Assembly: GCA_964534955.1 (NCBI GenBank)
Contig: CAZHRR010000001.1
Location: 27,019 to 91,018 of the forward strand
Length of the DNA stretch: 64,000 nucleotides
Reading direction: 5' to 3'
Origin: UBA2128 sp964534955
GTDB lineage: Bacteria > Fidelibacterota > Marinisomatia > Marinisomatales > UBA2128
The notes under the pieces were generated by a model that did no database searches, had not been told where the DNA came from, and saw only the letters and a list, made by a program, of their open reading frames with translations. This document shows, one piece after another, positions 1 through 7,458 of the stretch; the first letter of the stretch is position 1, and every line of letters starts with the position of its first letter. A program made the translations under genes and the position numbers.

Positions 1-717
1 CTCGGCCGTAGAACACGAATCTCCACAAATGTTCAGCAGGTAGTGGAGGCAGCTTGCGGGAAACCGATTCTATACTTTCCAGCCCGGTTCGACCACTGGT
101 TTATGCAGGGCGGCGACGGTTATGCCGCAAACATCGGCGGAGCAACAGCCGTTTCCACAGATGCTCAAGGTGAGTGGTGGGGCGCCTCCGGTGCCGGGAC
201 AATCCCCCACGCCCTCATTGCCGCCTGTAATCGCGACACAGTACAGGCAGCTCAGCTGTTTGAGGAAAACTTCCCTGATACCAACCTTATTGCATTGGTT
301 GACTTCGATAATGACTCAGTAGGAACATCGCTTGCTGTAGCCAGGGAATTAGGGGACGGTCTCTGGGGAGTCCGCTTGGACACATCCAGTACTGTCGTTG
401 ACAAATCTGTGATCCCGCAAATGGGGATGAGCCGACCGACTGGTGTTAATCAACAGCTCGTTTGGAATGTCCGCAGAGCACTGGATACCGAGGGATTTAG
501 GCACGTCAAGATTGTTGTGTCAGGCGGTTTCAATGCCGAGCGCATCAGAGAGTTCGAGAAGAAAGGGATACCAGCTGATGCCTATGGTGTAGGTTCAGCC
601 CTTATGACAGGAATCTACGATTTCACAGCTGATGTAGTCATAGTGGAAGGGAAACCGTGTGCTAAAGTGGGCAGGCAGTACCTCCCGAACGAACGGCTGC
701 AGAAAATTAAGCTATAA
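1..717 (+). CDS. Nicotinate phosphoribosyltransferase, 5'-truncated by window edge
   Basis: NAD salvage enzyme that makes nicotinate mononucleotide from nicotinate and PRPP in the cytoplasm. The reading frame is open to base 1, so only the C-terminal 238 residues are visible; a GTG at 43 lies inside the gene and is not the start. Visible motifs are RFDHWFMQGGDGYAANIGGA-type substrate loop residues, GTIPHALI, VDFDND, VVSGGF and GVGSAL, as I remember them from the archaeal-type branch of the type II phosphoribosyltransferase fold. The stop is followed after 11 bases by pncA, and the two enzymes act in sequence (nicotinamide to nicotinate to NaMN), which supports the call. I assign no symbol because the N-terminus is missing and pncB subgroups cannot be told apart from this part. 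Confidence 0.9.
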   Translation, partial: LGRRTRISTNVQQVVEAACGKPILYFPARFDHWFMQGGDGYAANIGGATAVSTDAQGEWWGASGAGTIPHALIAACNRDTVQAAQLFEENFPDTNLIALVDFDNDSVGTSLAVARELGDGLWGVRLDTSSTVVDKSVIPQMGMSRPTGVNQQLVWNVRRALDTEGFRHVKIVVSGGFNAERIREFEKKGIPADAYGVGSALMTGIYDFTADVVIVEGKPCAKVGRQYLPNERLQKIKL

Positions 718-728
718 GAGGATCACCC

Positions 729-1307
729 ATGAGTAAAAAAGCACTGGTCATTGTTGATCTGCAGAATGATTTTTGCCCTGGAGGCTCCCTGGCAGTGACT
801 GACGGAGATCAGATCCTGCCATCGGTCAACCGACTGATTGATGACTTCTCGGCAGCCAAACTTCCTCTCTTCGCTACCCGGGACTGGCATCCTGAAAACC
901 ACTGCAGCTTCATAGAACAAGGTGGGCCATGGCCGCCGCATTGTATCCAGGGGACCAGGGGTGCTGAGTTCCATCCCGACCTTCTCCTGCCTGAGGATGT
1001 CACGATCATCAGTAAGGGAGACTCTATGGAGAAAAACGCCTATTCGGGCTTCGAGGATACTTCACTTCTGCAGCAGATCCACGAGGCGGATGTGAATGAA
1101 ATTATAGTCTGTGGACTGGCAACGGACTATTGTGTAAAAGCCACGGTTCTCGACGGGCTCGATGCAGGTTTAGATGTTACTGTTACTGAAGATGGCGTCC
1201 GCGGAGTAAACGTAAATGCAGGTGATGATCAAAAAGCTCTTGATGAAATGATTTCAGCTGGGGCGCACATCCAAACTTCTGCGATTATCAGCGCATCTCT
1301 AAGTTAA
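729..1307 (+). CDS. pncA: Nicotinamidase
   Basis: Hydrolyses nicotinamide to nicotinate and ammonia, feeding the phosphoribosyltransferase just upstream. The 192-residue isochorismatase-fold protein has the full expected catalytic set: Asp10 (IVDLQNDF), Lys96 (ISKGD) and Cys135 (GLATDYCVKAT), plus metal ligands Asp52, His54, His58 and His71 in TRDWHPENH and PPHC. Length is normal for the family. The ATG follows an AAGAGGAT Shine-Dalgarno-like stretch, and 11 bases separate it from the previous stop, so co-transcription is likely. Confidence 0.95.
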   Translation: MSKKALVIVDLQNDFCPGGSLAVTDGDQILPSVNRLIDDFSAAKLPLFATRDWHPENHCSFIEQGGPWPPHCIQGTRGAEFHPDLLLPEDVTIISKGDSMEKNAYSGFEDTSLLQQIHEADVNEIIVCGLATDYCVKATVLDGLDAGLDVTVTEDGVRGVNVNAGDDQKALDEMISAGAHIQTSAIISASLS

Positions 1308-1490
1308 GTATAAGGATCCTCACCAAGTAAGGACAACTGCTACGTAATCTCTGTCTACAAAGTAAGTGTTTAGTTCAAAATGTTCAATTTCAAGGCTTGC
1401 GAAGCCGCAAAAAGTGGAGCTTACATGAGTGAATGAGCATTTTTGTGGATAGCGTAATCCCGAAATTTCGGGAGACATTATGGATAAACA
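1308..1490. other. Intergenic region with 14-bp perfect palindrome
   Basis: No gene seen. The region between convergent pncA and the ferritin-like gene holds a perfect palindrome CCCGAAATTTCGGG at 1459-1472 with no T-tract. A 12-base direct repeat CTACGTAATCTC occurs at 1340-1351 and again at 1491-1502, where it overlaps the end of the ferritin-like gene. Function unknown; an operator, a short repeat or a weak terminator are all possible. Confidence 0.5.
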
Positions 1491-1751
1491 CTACGTAATC
1501 TCAGATTCGAAGGAAGACTGGATACTTTCCAGACAGAATTCATTTGCCCGGCATTCTTCCAGCTTTCGTTTCAGGATTTCGTGGTGCCCAAGCTCAAATC
1601 TTGCCAAGTCAACAAGAAAGCGCTTAAGGTCAGGATCTGTAATCTGCTCAGACGCTTTCATATAGAAATCATAGGCGTCCTTCTCCTCATCAATGGCATA
1701 TTGAAGAATTTCTTCAGCCGAAGAAAAACTGGGTGTTTGCTTTTCAGTCAT
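1491..1751 (-). CDS. Half-size ferritin-like (rubrerythrin-family) protein
   Basis: An 86-residue protein that reads like half of a rubrerythrin or ferritin-like four-helix bundle: a first helix with Glu22/Glu23 and Tyr30 (DEEKDAYDFY) and a second with an ExxH iron motif, Glu53 to His56 (FELGHHE). A complete rubrerythrin-type domain has two such helix pairs, about 140 residues, so this would need to dimerise to form a di-iron site, as encapsulated ferritins are known to do. It is the last gene of the korDABC string, 9 bases after korC, which suggests protection of an oxygen-sensitive iron-sulfur enzyme. Family membership is visible; the role is inferred. No rubredoxin domain is present. Confidence 0.7.
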   Translation of the reverse strand: MTEKQTPSFSSAEEILQYAIDEEKDAYDFYMKASEQITDPDLKRFLVDLARFELGHHEILKRKLEECRANEFCLESIQSSFESEIT

Positions 1752-1760
1752 GACTTACTC

Positions 1761-2312
1761 CTAATTTGCCACCGAGTGTTCGATAAGTTCCATTCCTCGA
1801 AGAATTGCCTTCTCATTTATCTCGATCAAGTGGTGCCGTCTTTCGGGAAGTACCTTCTTTAGGGCCTTAATAATTGACTCTGTTTGCAGGATTGGCTGCA
1901 GACCCAGAAACGCGCCTAAAAGAATCATATTCATGGTTTTCTCATTCTTTAGGCGGATTGCCTCGCGGGCTGCTGGGATATCTGTAATAGTAATATCCTG
2001 CCGGGTAGGCGGATTTACGATATTGTTGCTTTCGTAAAGTAAATCACCGCCGGGTTTTACCGAATTCTCAAACTTATCCATGGACGGCTGATTCAGTATG
2101 ATGGCAGTATCGAACTGATTTATGATTGGTGAGCTGACCCGTTCATCGGATAATACCACGGTACAGTTGGCCGTACCGCCCCGCATTTCCGGCCCATAGC
2201 TCGGCATCCAGACAACTTCTTTATCTTCCAACATCCCGCCGTACGCCATGGTCATACCCATGGAGAGGACTCCCTGCCCTCCGAATCCTGCAACTATAAT
2301 CTCATGCTTCAC
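1761..2312 (-). CDS. korC: 2-oxoacid:ferredoxin oxidoreductase, gamma subunit
   Basis: Gamma subunit of a four-subunit ferredoxin-dependent 2-oxoacid oxidoreductase, probably acting on 2-oxoglutarate (Kor) or branched-chain 2-oxoacids (Vor). The 183 residues start with the family signature AGFGGQGVLSMG, followed by SYGPEMRGGTANC, both typical of POR/KOR gamma subunits. The start is GTG at 2312, four bases after the korB stop. Substrate class cannot be settled from sequence by eye; the kor name follows the D-A-B-C gene order and the TCA-cycle role common in this part of the tree. Confidence 0.88.
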   Translation of the reverse strand: MKHEIIVAGFGGQGVLSMGMTMAYGGMLEDKEVVWMPSYGPEMRGGTANCTVVLSDERVSSPIINQFDTAIILNQPSMDKFENSVKPGGDLLYESNNIVNPPTRQDITITDIPAAREAIRLKNEKTMNMILLGAFLGLQPILQTESIIKALKKVLPERRHHLIEINEKAILRGMELIEHSVAN

Positions 2313-2316
2313 CTGA

Positions 2317-3111
2317 TTAATCCTTTGGCGGCTTTTTCAGATCTCCCAGCGGATAGTACTCCAGCACATTTTCTTCCAGCCATAGGTTGGATTCCACTGG
2401 CGTCATCTTCCAACCGGAAGGACAATTGGATACCACTTCGATAAAACTTGTTCCATCCTTATCATCCAGTTGATCCTGAAATGCCTTGAGAAGTGCTTTT
2501 TTCAACTTGCGTACACCTTTGGCTGAGGTGACAGACTGGCGGGTGACATACCGCGCTCCGGGTAACAGAGCAACCATATCGGCAATCCTCAACGGAAATC
2601 CGTGTGTCTTAACATCTCGTCCTTCAGGACTTGTGGAAGTTACCATGTCAGGAAGAGTCGTAGGCGCCATTTGACCACCCGTCATTCCATAAATCCCGTT
2701 GTTAATGAATACAATAACAATTTTTTCTCCGCGGTTGACAGCATGTATAGTCTCCGCCGTGCCGATAGCAGCAAGGTCTCCGTCTCCCTGGTAGGTAAAA
2801 ACAGTTAGATCCGGGCGGACGCGCTTGATACCTGTTGCCACAGCCGTCGCCCGGCCGTGAGCCGCTTCCTGCATATCAATGTCCATATAGTCATACGCCA
2901 GCACAGCACAACCGACTGGAGCAATACCAACAGTCCGGTCACGTACCCCCAGTTCCTGAACCACTTCCATAAGCAATCTATGGACTACAGAATGACTGCA
3001 GCCTGGACAGTAGTGCATATCTACATCAAGGAGCCGGGACGGACGCTTCCAGACGGTGTCCAACTCGTCAAGGAACTCGCACTGGATACCTTCTGCCGTT
3101 TTCTGGTTCAT
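2317..3111 (-). CDS. korB: 2-oxoacid:ferredoxin oxidoreductase, beta (TPP-binding) subunit
   Basis: Carries the thiamine diphosphate site of the complex. The 264 residues show CPGC (35-38), GCAVLAYDYMD, and the TPP/Mg motif GDGD (109-112) ending in NN (137-138) followed by GIYGMTGGQ, all standard for KorB/VorA-like subunits. Length is normal for a beta subunit without its own ferredoxin domain. The ATG overlaps the korA stop by four bases (ATGA), consistent with translational coupling. The enzyme oxidatively decarboxylates 2-oxoacids to acyl-CoA with reduction of ferredoxin, or runs in reverse. Confidence 0.92.
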   Translation of the reverse strand: MNQKTAEGIQCEFLDELDTVWKRPSRLLDVDMHYCPGCSHSVVHRLLMEVVQELGVRDRTVGIAPVGCAVLAYDYMDIDMQEAAHGRATAVATGIKRVRPDLTVFTYQGDGDLAAIGTAETIHAVNRGEKIVIVFINNGIYGMTGGQMAPTTLPDMVTSTSPEGRDVKTHGFPLRIADMVALLPGARYVTRQSVTSAKGVRKLKKALLKAFQDQLDDKDGTSFIEVVSNCPSGWKMTPVESNLWLEENVLEYYPLGDLKKPPKD

Positions 3112-4190
3112 TTGGCTGCCTTTGTCAATTCGGATGCGGAATGGAAGCTTTGGATTTGTGTAAGTATTTCCTCCGGGGCCGGAATCATACCGCCCATTCT
3201 GCCATAGAACTCCACAGGAACTTTCCCTTCAACTGCGAGCCGTACATCTTCCACCATCTGGCCAGCATTCATTTCTACAACCAGCATACTCTGTACCTGA
3301 CTGGCAAGTTTGTTCAATTCAACAGAAGGAAATGGAAACAAAGTTTTAGGACGGAGGAGCCCAACCTTGATTCCTTCTTCGCGAGCCAGCTCAACTGCCT
3401 TATGCGACACACGGGCAGAAAGACCATAGGCAACCACAAGATAATCAGCATCGTCAGCCAAAACAGTCTCTATCCGCACCTCTTTCTCCCGTATAGTTTT
3501 GTACTTCTCCTGCAAGTTGAGATTGACTTTTTCCATCACTTCCGGATCCAGAAACAGAGATGTGATGATGTGCCTCTCTTCATCTTCGGGCTGACCAACT
3601 GTAGTCCAAGATGAATGATCTACTCGGTCTTTTTCGGGATCATATTCTTGGAACTCCACTGCCTCCATCATCTGTCCCAAAGCACCATCAGCTAATATCG
3701 TCACCGGCATTCTATACTCATCAGCAAGATCAAACCCAAGATAGACAAAATCTGCCATTTCCTGTACACTGCTTGGAGCCAAGACTATCATTTTGTAGTC
3801 ACCGTGACCACCGCCTTTCACAGCTTGAAAGTAGTCACTCTGTGCTGGTTGAATGGTCCCTAATCCCGGCCCGCCTCGTACTACATTAACCAGTAGACAC
3901 GGTAATTCAGCACAGACAATATATGAGATTCCTTCCTGCATAAGGCTGAATCCTGGGCTGCTGGTACTGGTCATAACTCGCTCACCAGTTCCTGCGGCGC
4001 CATACACCATATTTATGGAAGCTACTTCGCTCTCGGCCTGAACCATTACTCCTCCACGTTTAGGTAATTCTGCCGCCAGATACTCCAGCAGTTCAGACTG
4101 GGGAGTGATGGGATATCCGAAGTAACCTTTCAGCCCGGCTCGGATGGCAGCTTCCGCCAGCGCTTCATTTCCTTTCATTAAATATTTCAA
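3108..4190 (-). CDS. korA: 2-oxoacid:ferredoxin oxidoreductase, alpha subunit
   Basis: The 360-residue alpha subunit has the conserved opening KGNEALAEAAIRAG, GYPITPQSE, an ESEVASI segment, SSPGFSLMQEG and GGPGLGT. It is the short form without a fused gamma domain, matching the separate gamma gene in this operon. The start appears to be TTG at 4190, with GGTGAG six bases upstream, overlapping the korD stop as TTGA; an ATG four codons in (4178) is an alternative. VorB-type and KorA-type alpha subunits look alike here, so substrate preference remains open. Confidence 0.92.
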   Translation of the reverse strand: MKYLMKGNEALAEAAIRAGLKGYFGYPITPQSELLEYLAAELPKRGGVMVQAESEVASINMVYGAAGTGERVMTSTSSPGFSLMQEGISYIVCAELPCLLVNVVRGGPGLGTIQPAQSDYFQAVKGGGHGDYKMIVLAPSSVQEMADFVYLGFDLADEYRMPVTILADGALGQMMEAVEFQEYDPEKDRVDHSSWTTVGQPEDEERHIITSLFLDPEVMEKVNLNLQEKYKTIREKEVRIETVLADDADYLVVAYGLSARVSHKAVELAREEGIKVGLLRPKTLFPFPSVELNKLASQVQSMLVVEMNAGQMVEDVRLAVEGKVPVEFYGRMGGMIPAPEEILTQIQSFHSASELTKAAK

Positions 4191-4465
4191 TCTAAACTCA
4201 CCGTTATATCTTCCTGAACGTTTGAGACTGCAGCAACAGGTTTTTTCTTGCCCTCACGGTAGACCGTAATGATTGCCTCCGGGCAGACCAGAGCACAATT
4301 GGTGCAACCCGTACAGTTGTCTTTTACTAATACTGCATAGTGATAGCTCTTCTGATTGATGTTTTCTGACATCTCCAGAGAATCCTGAGGACATTCATTA
4401 ATGCATAACTCACACCCTTTGCATTTATCTATTCTTATGGAAATATGTCCGCGAATTTTTGCCAA
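4187..4465 (-). CDS. korD: Ferredoxin-like delta subunit, 2x[4Fe-4S]
   Basis: A 92-residue electron-transfer subunit with two complete CxxCxxCxxxC clusters: Cys15, 18, 21 and 25, and Cys51, 54, 57 and 61. It passes electrons from the TPP site to free ferredoxin. The reading frame is blocked upstream by TAA, and the first usable start is TTG at 4465, preceded by a clear GGAGGA sequence eleven bases upstream. It is the first gene of the korDABC-ferritin string, all overlapping or nearly so. Confidence 0.92.
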   Translation of the reverse strand: MAKIRGHISIRIDKCKGCELCINECPQDSLEMSENINQKSYHYAVLVKDNCTGCTNCALVCPEAIITVYREGKKKPVAAVSNVQEDITVSLD

Positions 4466-4504
4466 ACTTTACAATTCCTCCATGTATAGCGATATGTTTG
4501 TCCC

Positions 4505-4573
4505 GTTATCTGTTATCAATTTAATGAAATTCTCGCACATTAGTTAATGTCTATATCAATTGATTTAGATAAC
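4505..4573. repeat. Nested inverted repeats upstream of korD
   Basis: In the 134-base gap between the flavoprotein gene and korD, outer arms GTTATCT-GTT-ATCAATT (from 4505) and AATTGATTTAGATAAC (4558-4573) are near-perfect reverse complements. They enclose a second dyad ACATTAGTTAATGT (4538-4551). It could be a regulator binding region for the kor operon or a terminator-like fold for the upstream gene; there is no strong T-tract. Confidence 0.45.
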
Positions 4574-4599
4574 CTCAATAGTCTTTGGTATCAGGGATT

Positions 4600-5835
4600 C
4601 TATTCCCGGGCGTTTGTTTCAACCCACGCTGAATAATTACCATCATAGCCGACATTCTTCTGAAGATCCTTAACCTTCGCCCGCACAGCTTCTACATCCA
4701 CTCCGTCTTCCGGAAGGTGATTTTCGACTACATAAGTGGCAACATCTCTGGAATGATCTCGGGATACACGAATATTACCTTTACCGGTTATGGCATTCCC
4801 CACACCAAAAACATTATCAAGACCGTTAATCTCACCGGTCTCTTCATCTTTGATATCGTAAGTACTCCACTCCATGGGCATTCCATCTATAGGTTCGGGG
4901 ATACTGCCGATAGAGCTAATTACCATTGAGCATCTGACATCGTATTCTGTCCCTTCTTTAGGTACTGCTTTATTGTTGATGACATCATTTTCAATCATCT
5001 GCAGCCCCACCAATTTACCATCTTCCTCAATGATTCCGACAGGCTGTGTCTGGTCCTTAAACCGGAACAGGTACTTATCCTGCGCATTTTTCAGAATCTT
5101 AGCCCGGGTCTGACGTATTTTTTCTTCCCTCTCCGGTGTAGCTCCTTTAGGAATAGTAGAAAGAGGCATATTTCGTACATTCCGGCGGTAGAGCAGATAA
5201 GTACCTTGCAGCCCCAAGTCATCCCAAGTGAGGTCAAACGCTGCCAGCGCCTTCGGGATGCCTTTATGTTCCAATTCAAGAGCACTAATCTCGATCCCTC
5301 GCTTCTTGAGCACCTTTGACACGAGCTCAACCTGAAGAATCTTCACCACGTCAATGGAAGCCAAGCCGCCACCAACCACAATTGCATTATCTTTTACCTC
5401 AATGTGCTCACCTTCGTATGTGGACTGTTCGTGGTGATTGAACCAGTAGACAAATGGATTCTGGTAGTAAAAGTTATTACCCTCATATTTTACTATCTCT
5501 TTCACTGGGAAACCTCGGTCCTTCCAAGCCCCGTTTGCCATAAGGACCACACTGCACCCCATGTGAACAAGATCTTCCATGGAGAAATCTTTGCCTATCT
5601 TAGTATTGGGGACAAAGTCCACCAATTCCTGATCCATCCGGCTGTTAATGAGCTCCATCTGCTTTTTACGTTGCTTTGCATGCCACTTGGGAAGACCATC
5701 CTCAATTTTCCCGTATGGAAGATCATTTTGCTCAATAACTACACATCGGACACCCCGTTCGGTGAATTGATATACTGCTTCTGAGCCGGCTACAGCTCCG
5801 CCAACAATTGCTACTATCTGATTTTCATTAGACAT
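4600..5835 (-). CDS. FAD-dependent oxidoreductase, ferredoxin-NADP reductase-like
   Basis: A 411-residue flavoprotein with an N-terminal FAD-binding Rossmann motif (IVGGAVAGSEA, about residues 10-20), a second nucleotide-binding motif near residue 150 (AIVVGGGLASIDVVK) and a C-terminal FAD-contact region (DNVFGVGNAITGKGNIRVSR). The arrangement matches adrenodoxin reductase/FprA-like and glutamate synthase small-subunit-like enzymes. No iron-sulfur cysteine cluster is present. It lies 134 bases upstream of korD in the same direction, so exchange of electrons between NAD(P)H and the ferredoxin used by KorDABC is a reasonable inference, not proven. The ATG at 5835 is the natural start. Confidence 0.75.
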   Translation of the reverse strand: MSNENQIVAIVGGAVAGSEAVYQFTERGVRCVVIEQNDLPYGKIEDGLPKWHAKQRKKQMELINSRMDQELVDFVPNTKIGKDFSMEDLVHMGCSVVLMANGAWKDRGFPVKEIVKYEGNNFYYQNPFVYWFNHHEQSTYEGEHIEVKDNAIVVGGGLASIDVVKILQVELVSKVLKKRGIEISALELEHKGIPKALAAFDLTWDDLGLQGTYLLYRRNVRNMPLSTIPKGATPEREEKIRQTRAKILKNAQDKYLFRFKDQTQPVGIIEEDGKLVGLQMIENDVINNKAVPKEGTEYDVRCSMVISSIGSIPEPIDGMPMEWSTYDIKDEETGEINGLDNVFGVGNAITGKGNIRVSRDHSRDVATYVVENHLPEDGVDVEAVRAKVKDLQKNVGYDGNYSAWVETNARE

Positions 5836-6204
5836 TTTTCTTTTCCCTTTTATTGCTTAACGAATTGGTTTACCGGTTAACATGATAGAAAGAATTCAAT
5901 CGGTGAATTCATATCTATTTAGACAGCGTCAAATTTAGGACTAATAAGTCTTGAATTCAAATATTGTTCATATTTTATACGCTAACCAGATTAAATCATC
6001 AGCTTTTTCCCGTTCGTCACCAATCAACAGTTATTTACCCATATGAATGTATTGTAATTTATTGAACACAGCGTTCACGAAGAATCACAGGGTACCACGG
6101 AGAAGTATTAACAATTTGAATATTATTTCTTAACTCTGAGGTTCTCTACGTTACTGTGGTTCTCTGTGTCCAGTTGACTTCTGCAATCCTCATGATAATT
6201 CTGG
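5836..6204. repeat. Intergenic region with imperfect CACAGAGAACCACAG-type inverted repeat
   Basis: No gene seen. Between about 6076 and 6172 the sequence CACGAAGAATCACAGGGTACC faces a reverse-complement relative (GGACACAGAGAACCACAG on the minus strand), forming a long imperfect dyad of a type I recall seeing scattered between genes in FCB genomes. Nearer the flavoprotein gene is a GAATTC-N7-GAATTC direct pair (about 5890-5910). Promoter elements could not be assigned with confidence. Confidence 0.4.
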
Positions 6205-7458
6205 TTAATTTTCATTCAGCATAACACGCACTGAATCGAGACTGCCATCTATACCAGAATACGATTCGATGTCTAGAATTTCTGCAACCAGCGGGTAGAT
6301 ATGAATATTATCGAAGGTATCCATACCATACCCTTGTTTGAAGCTTAAACCACGGGCATAGAAAATAGCATGCATACTCATCTCTCGATTATCGTATCCG
6401 TGAGTACCCCAGACAGCATTGGGATTATCCTTCAGCATCCATAGATTTGATGCTTCGTCTCGGCTCGAGACAATGTACCATCCATCATCAGCCAGAAGCA
6501 GCAGATTTGGAATTCTTCGGTTGTTTTTATAGTGCCACCTTGCTGGGAACTCATCTTTCAGATAAATCTGCAGATGCGGATGCATCCCCTGAAGTTGAGT
6601 AGCAACTGATTCAAGGTTTGGTCCTCCTTCCACCTGTTCCACAAACGCAAAAGGGCCGCTCCCGGTTAGCTCTATATCCGAGGTATCAATATAGTCCTCA
6701 AGATAAATCAACCGGTCAGAAGTAACTTCAGACATCCCGTGATCGGAACAGACGATTAGATTTACTTTTCTGCCAATATCCAGTGTATCGAGAGCTGTCA
6801 GGATCATACCCAGTGTGGAATCCGCCTGCTGTACTACCCGGCGAGTTTCCGGAGCGTTGGGACCGTAGCCATGACCGGTCCAGTCAGGTTCGTGAAAGTA
6901 GAGAAGAATCAGGTGCGGCCGCTCCTCAGGGGGCATCTCGAGCCAAGTCACCATTTGCTTTACACGGTCGCTGAACGGGACATCCTGATCGTAGTAGTAA
7001 AAATAACTTGGGAGCTTCCCACCGATGGGGGCTTCCGAACCAACCCAGTAATAAGACGCTGTTTTGACTCCTTGGTTTTCAGCCGTCACCCAAATGGGCT
7101 CGCCATCGTACCACTTGGCATCTTGCACGGCAGAGCGTTTTCCCAGGCTGTAGACTTCATCCCACACTGGATCCCGAAATCTGTTGGAAATGATCCCGTG
7201 ATTTTCAGCATACATCCCCGTTGCTATGCCATAGTGGTTGGGAAATGTGTTAGATGGGAAAATCGGTTGTAGTGAGACCGCTTTCACACCTTCTCTCTCC
7301 AACCGGTCAAAGTTCGGTGTTTCGGCATTATCCGGGTAGTCATAACGAAAGCCGTCAAAAGAGACAAGAACCACATAAGAATCATCTTGTGCAATTCCCC
7401 AAACAGTCAGGGAAGTCAGTAAGATTGCCATAAAGCGAAATCTATGTCGGTTGATCAT
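6205..7458 (-). CDS. Exported type I phosphodiesterase / nucleotide pyrophosphatase (ENPP-like)
   Basis: Alkaline phosphatase-superfamily enzyme of 417 residues, probably periplasmic or surface exposed, cleaving phosphodiester or pyrophosphate bonds. A signal peptide ends near residue 24. Metal and catalytic residues are visible: Asp35 in SFDGFRYDY, nucleophile Thr71 in SNTFPNHYGIATG, then DWTGHGYG, CSDHGM and GTHGYDN supplying the remaining Asp and His ligands. This pattern matches eukaryotic ENPPs and bacterial NPP. The ATG at 7458 overlaps the stop of the phytase-like gene by four bases, so the two are co-expressed and probably serve phosphate or nucleotide scavenging. Confidence 0.88.
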   Translation of the reverse strand: MINRHRFRFMAILLTSLTVWGIAQDDSYVVLVSFDGFRYDYPDNAETPNFDRLEREGVKAVSLQPIFPSNTFPNHYGIATGMYAENHGIISNRFRDPVWDEVYSLGKRSAVQDAKWYDGEPIWVTAENQGVKTASYYWVGSEAPIGGKLPSYFYYYDQDVPFSDRVKQMVTWLEMPPEERPHLILLYFHEPDWTGHGYGPNAPETRRVVQQADSTLGMILTALDTLDIGRKVNLIVCSDHGMSEVTSDRLIYLEDYIDTSDIELTGSGPFAFVEQVEGGPNLESVATQLQGMHPHLQIYLKDEFPARWHYKNNRRIPNLLLLADDGWYIVSSRDEASNLWMLKDNPNAVWGTHGYDNREMSMHAIFYARGLSFKQGYGMDTFDNIHIYPLVAEILDIESYSGIDGSLDSVRVMLNEN

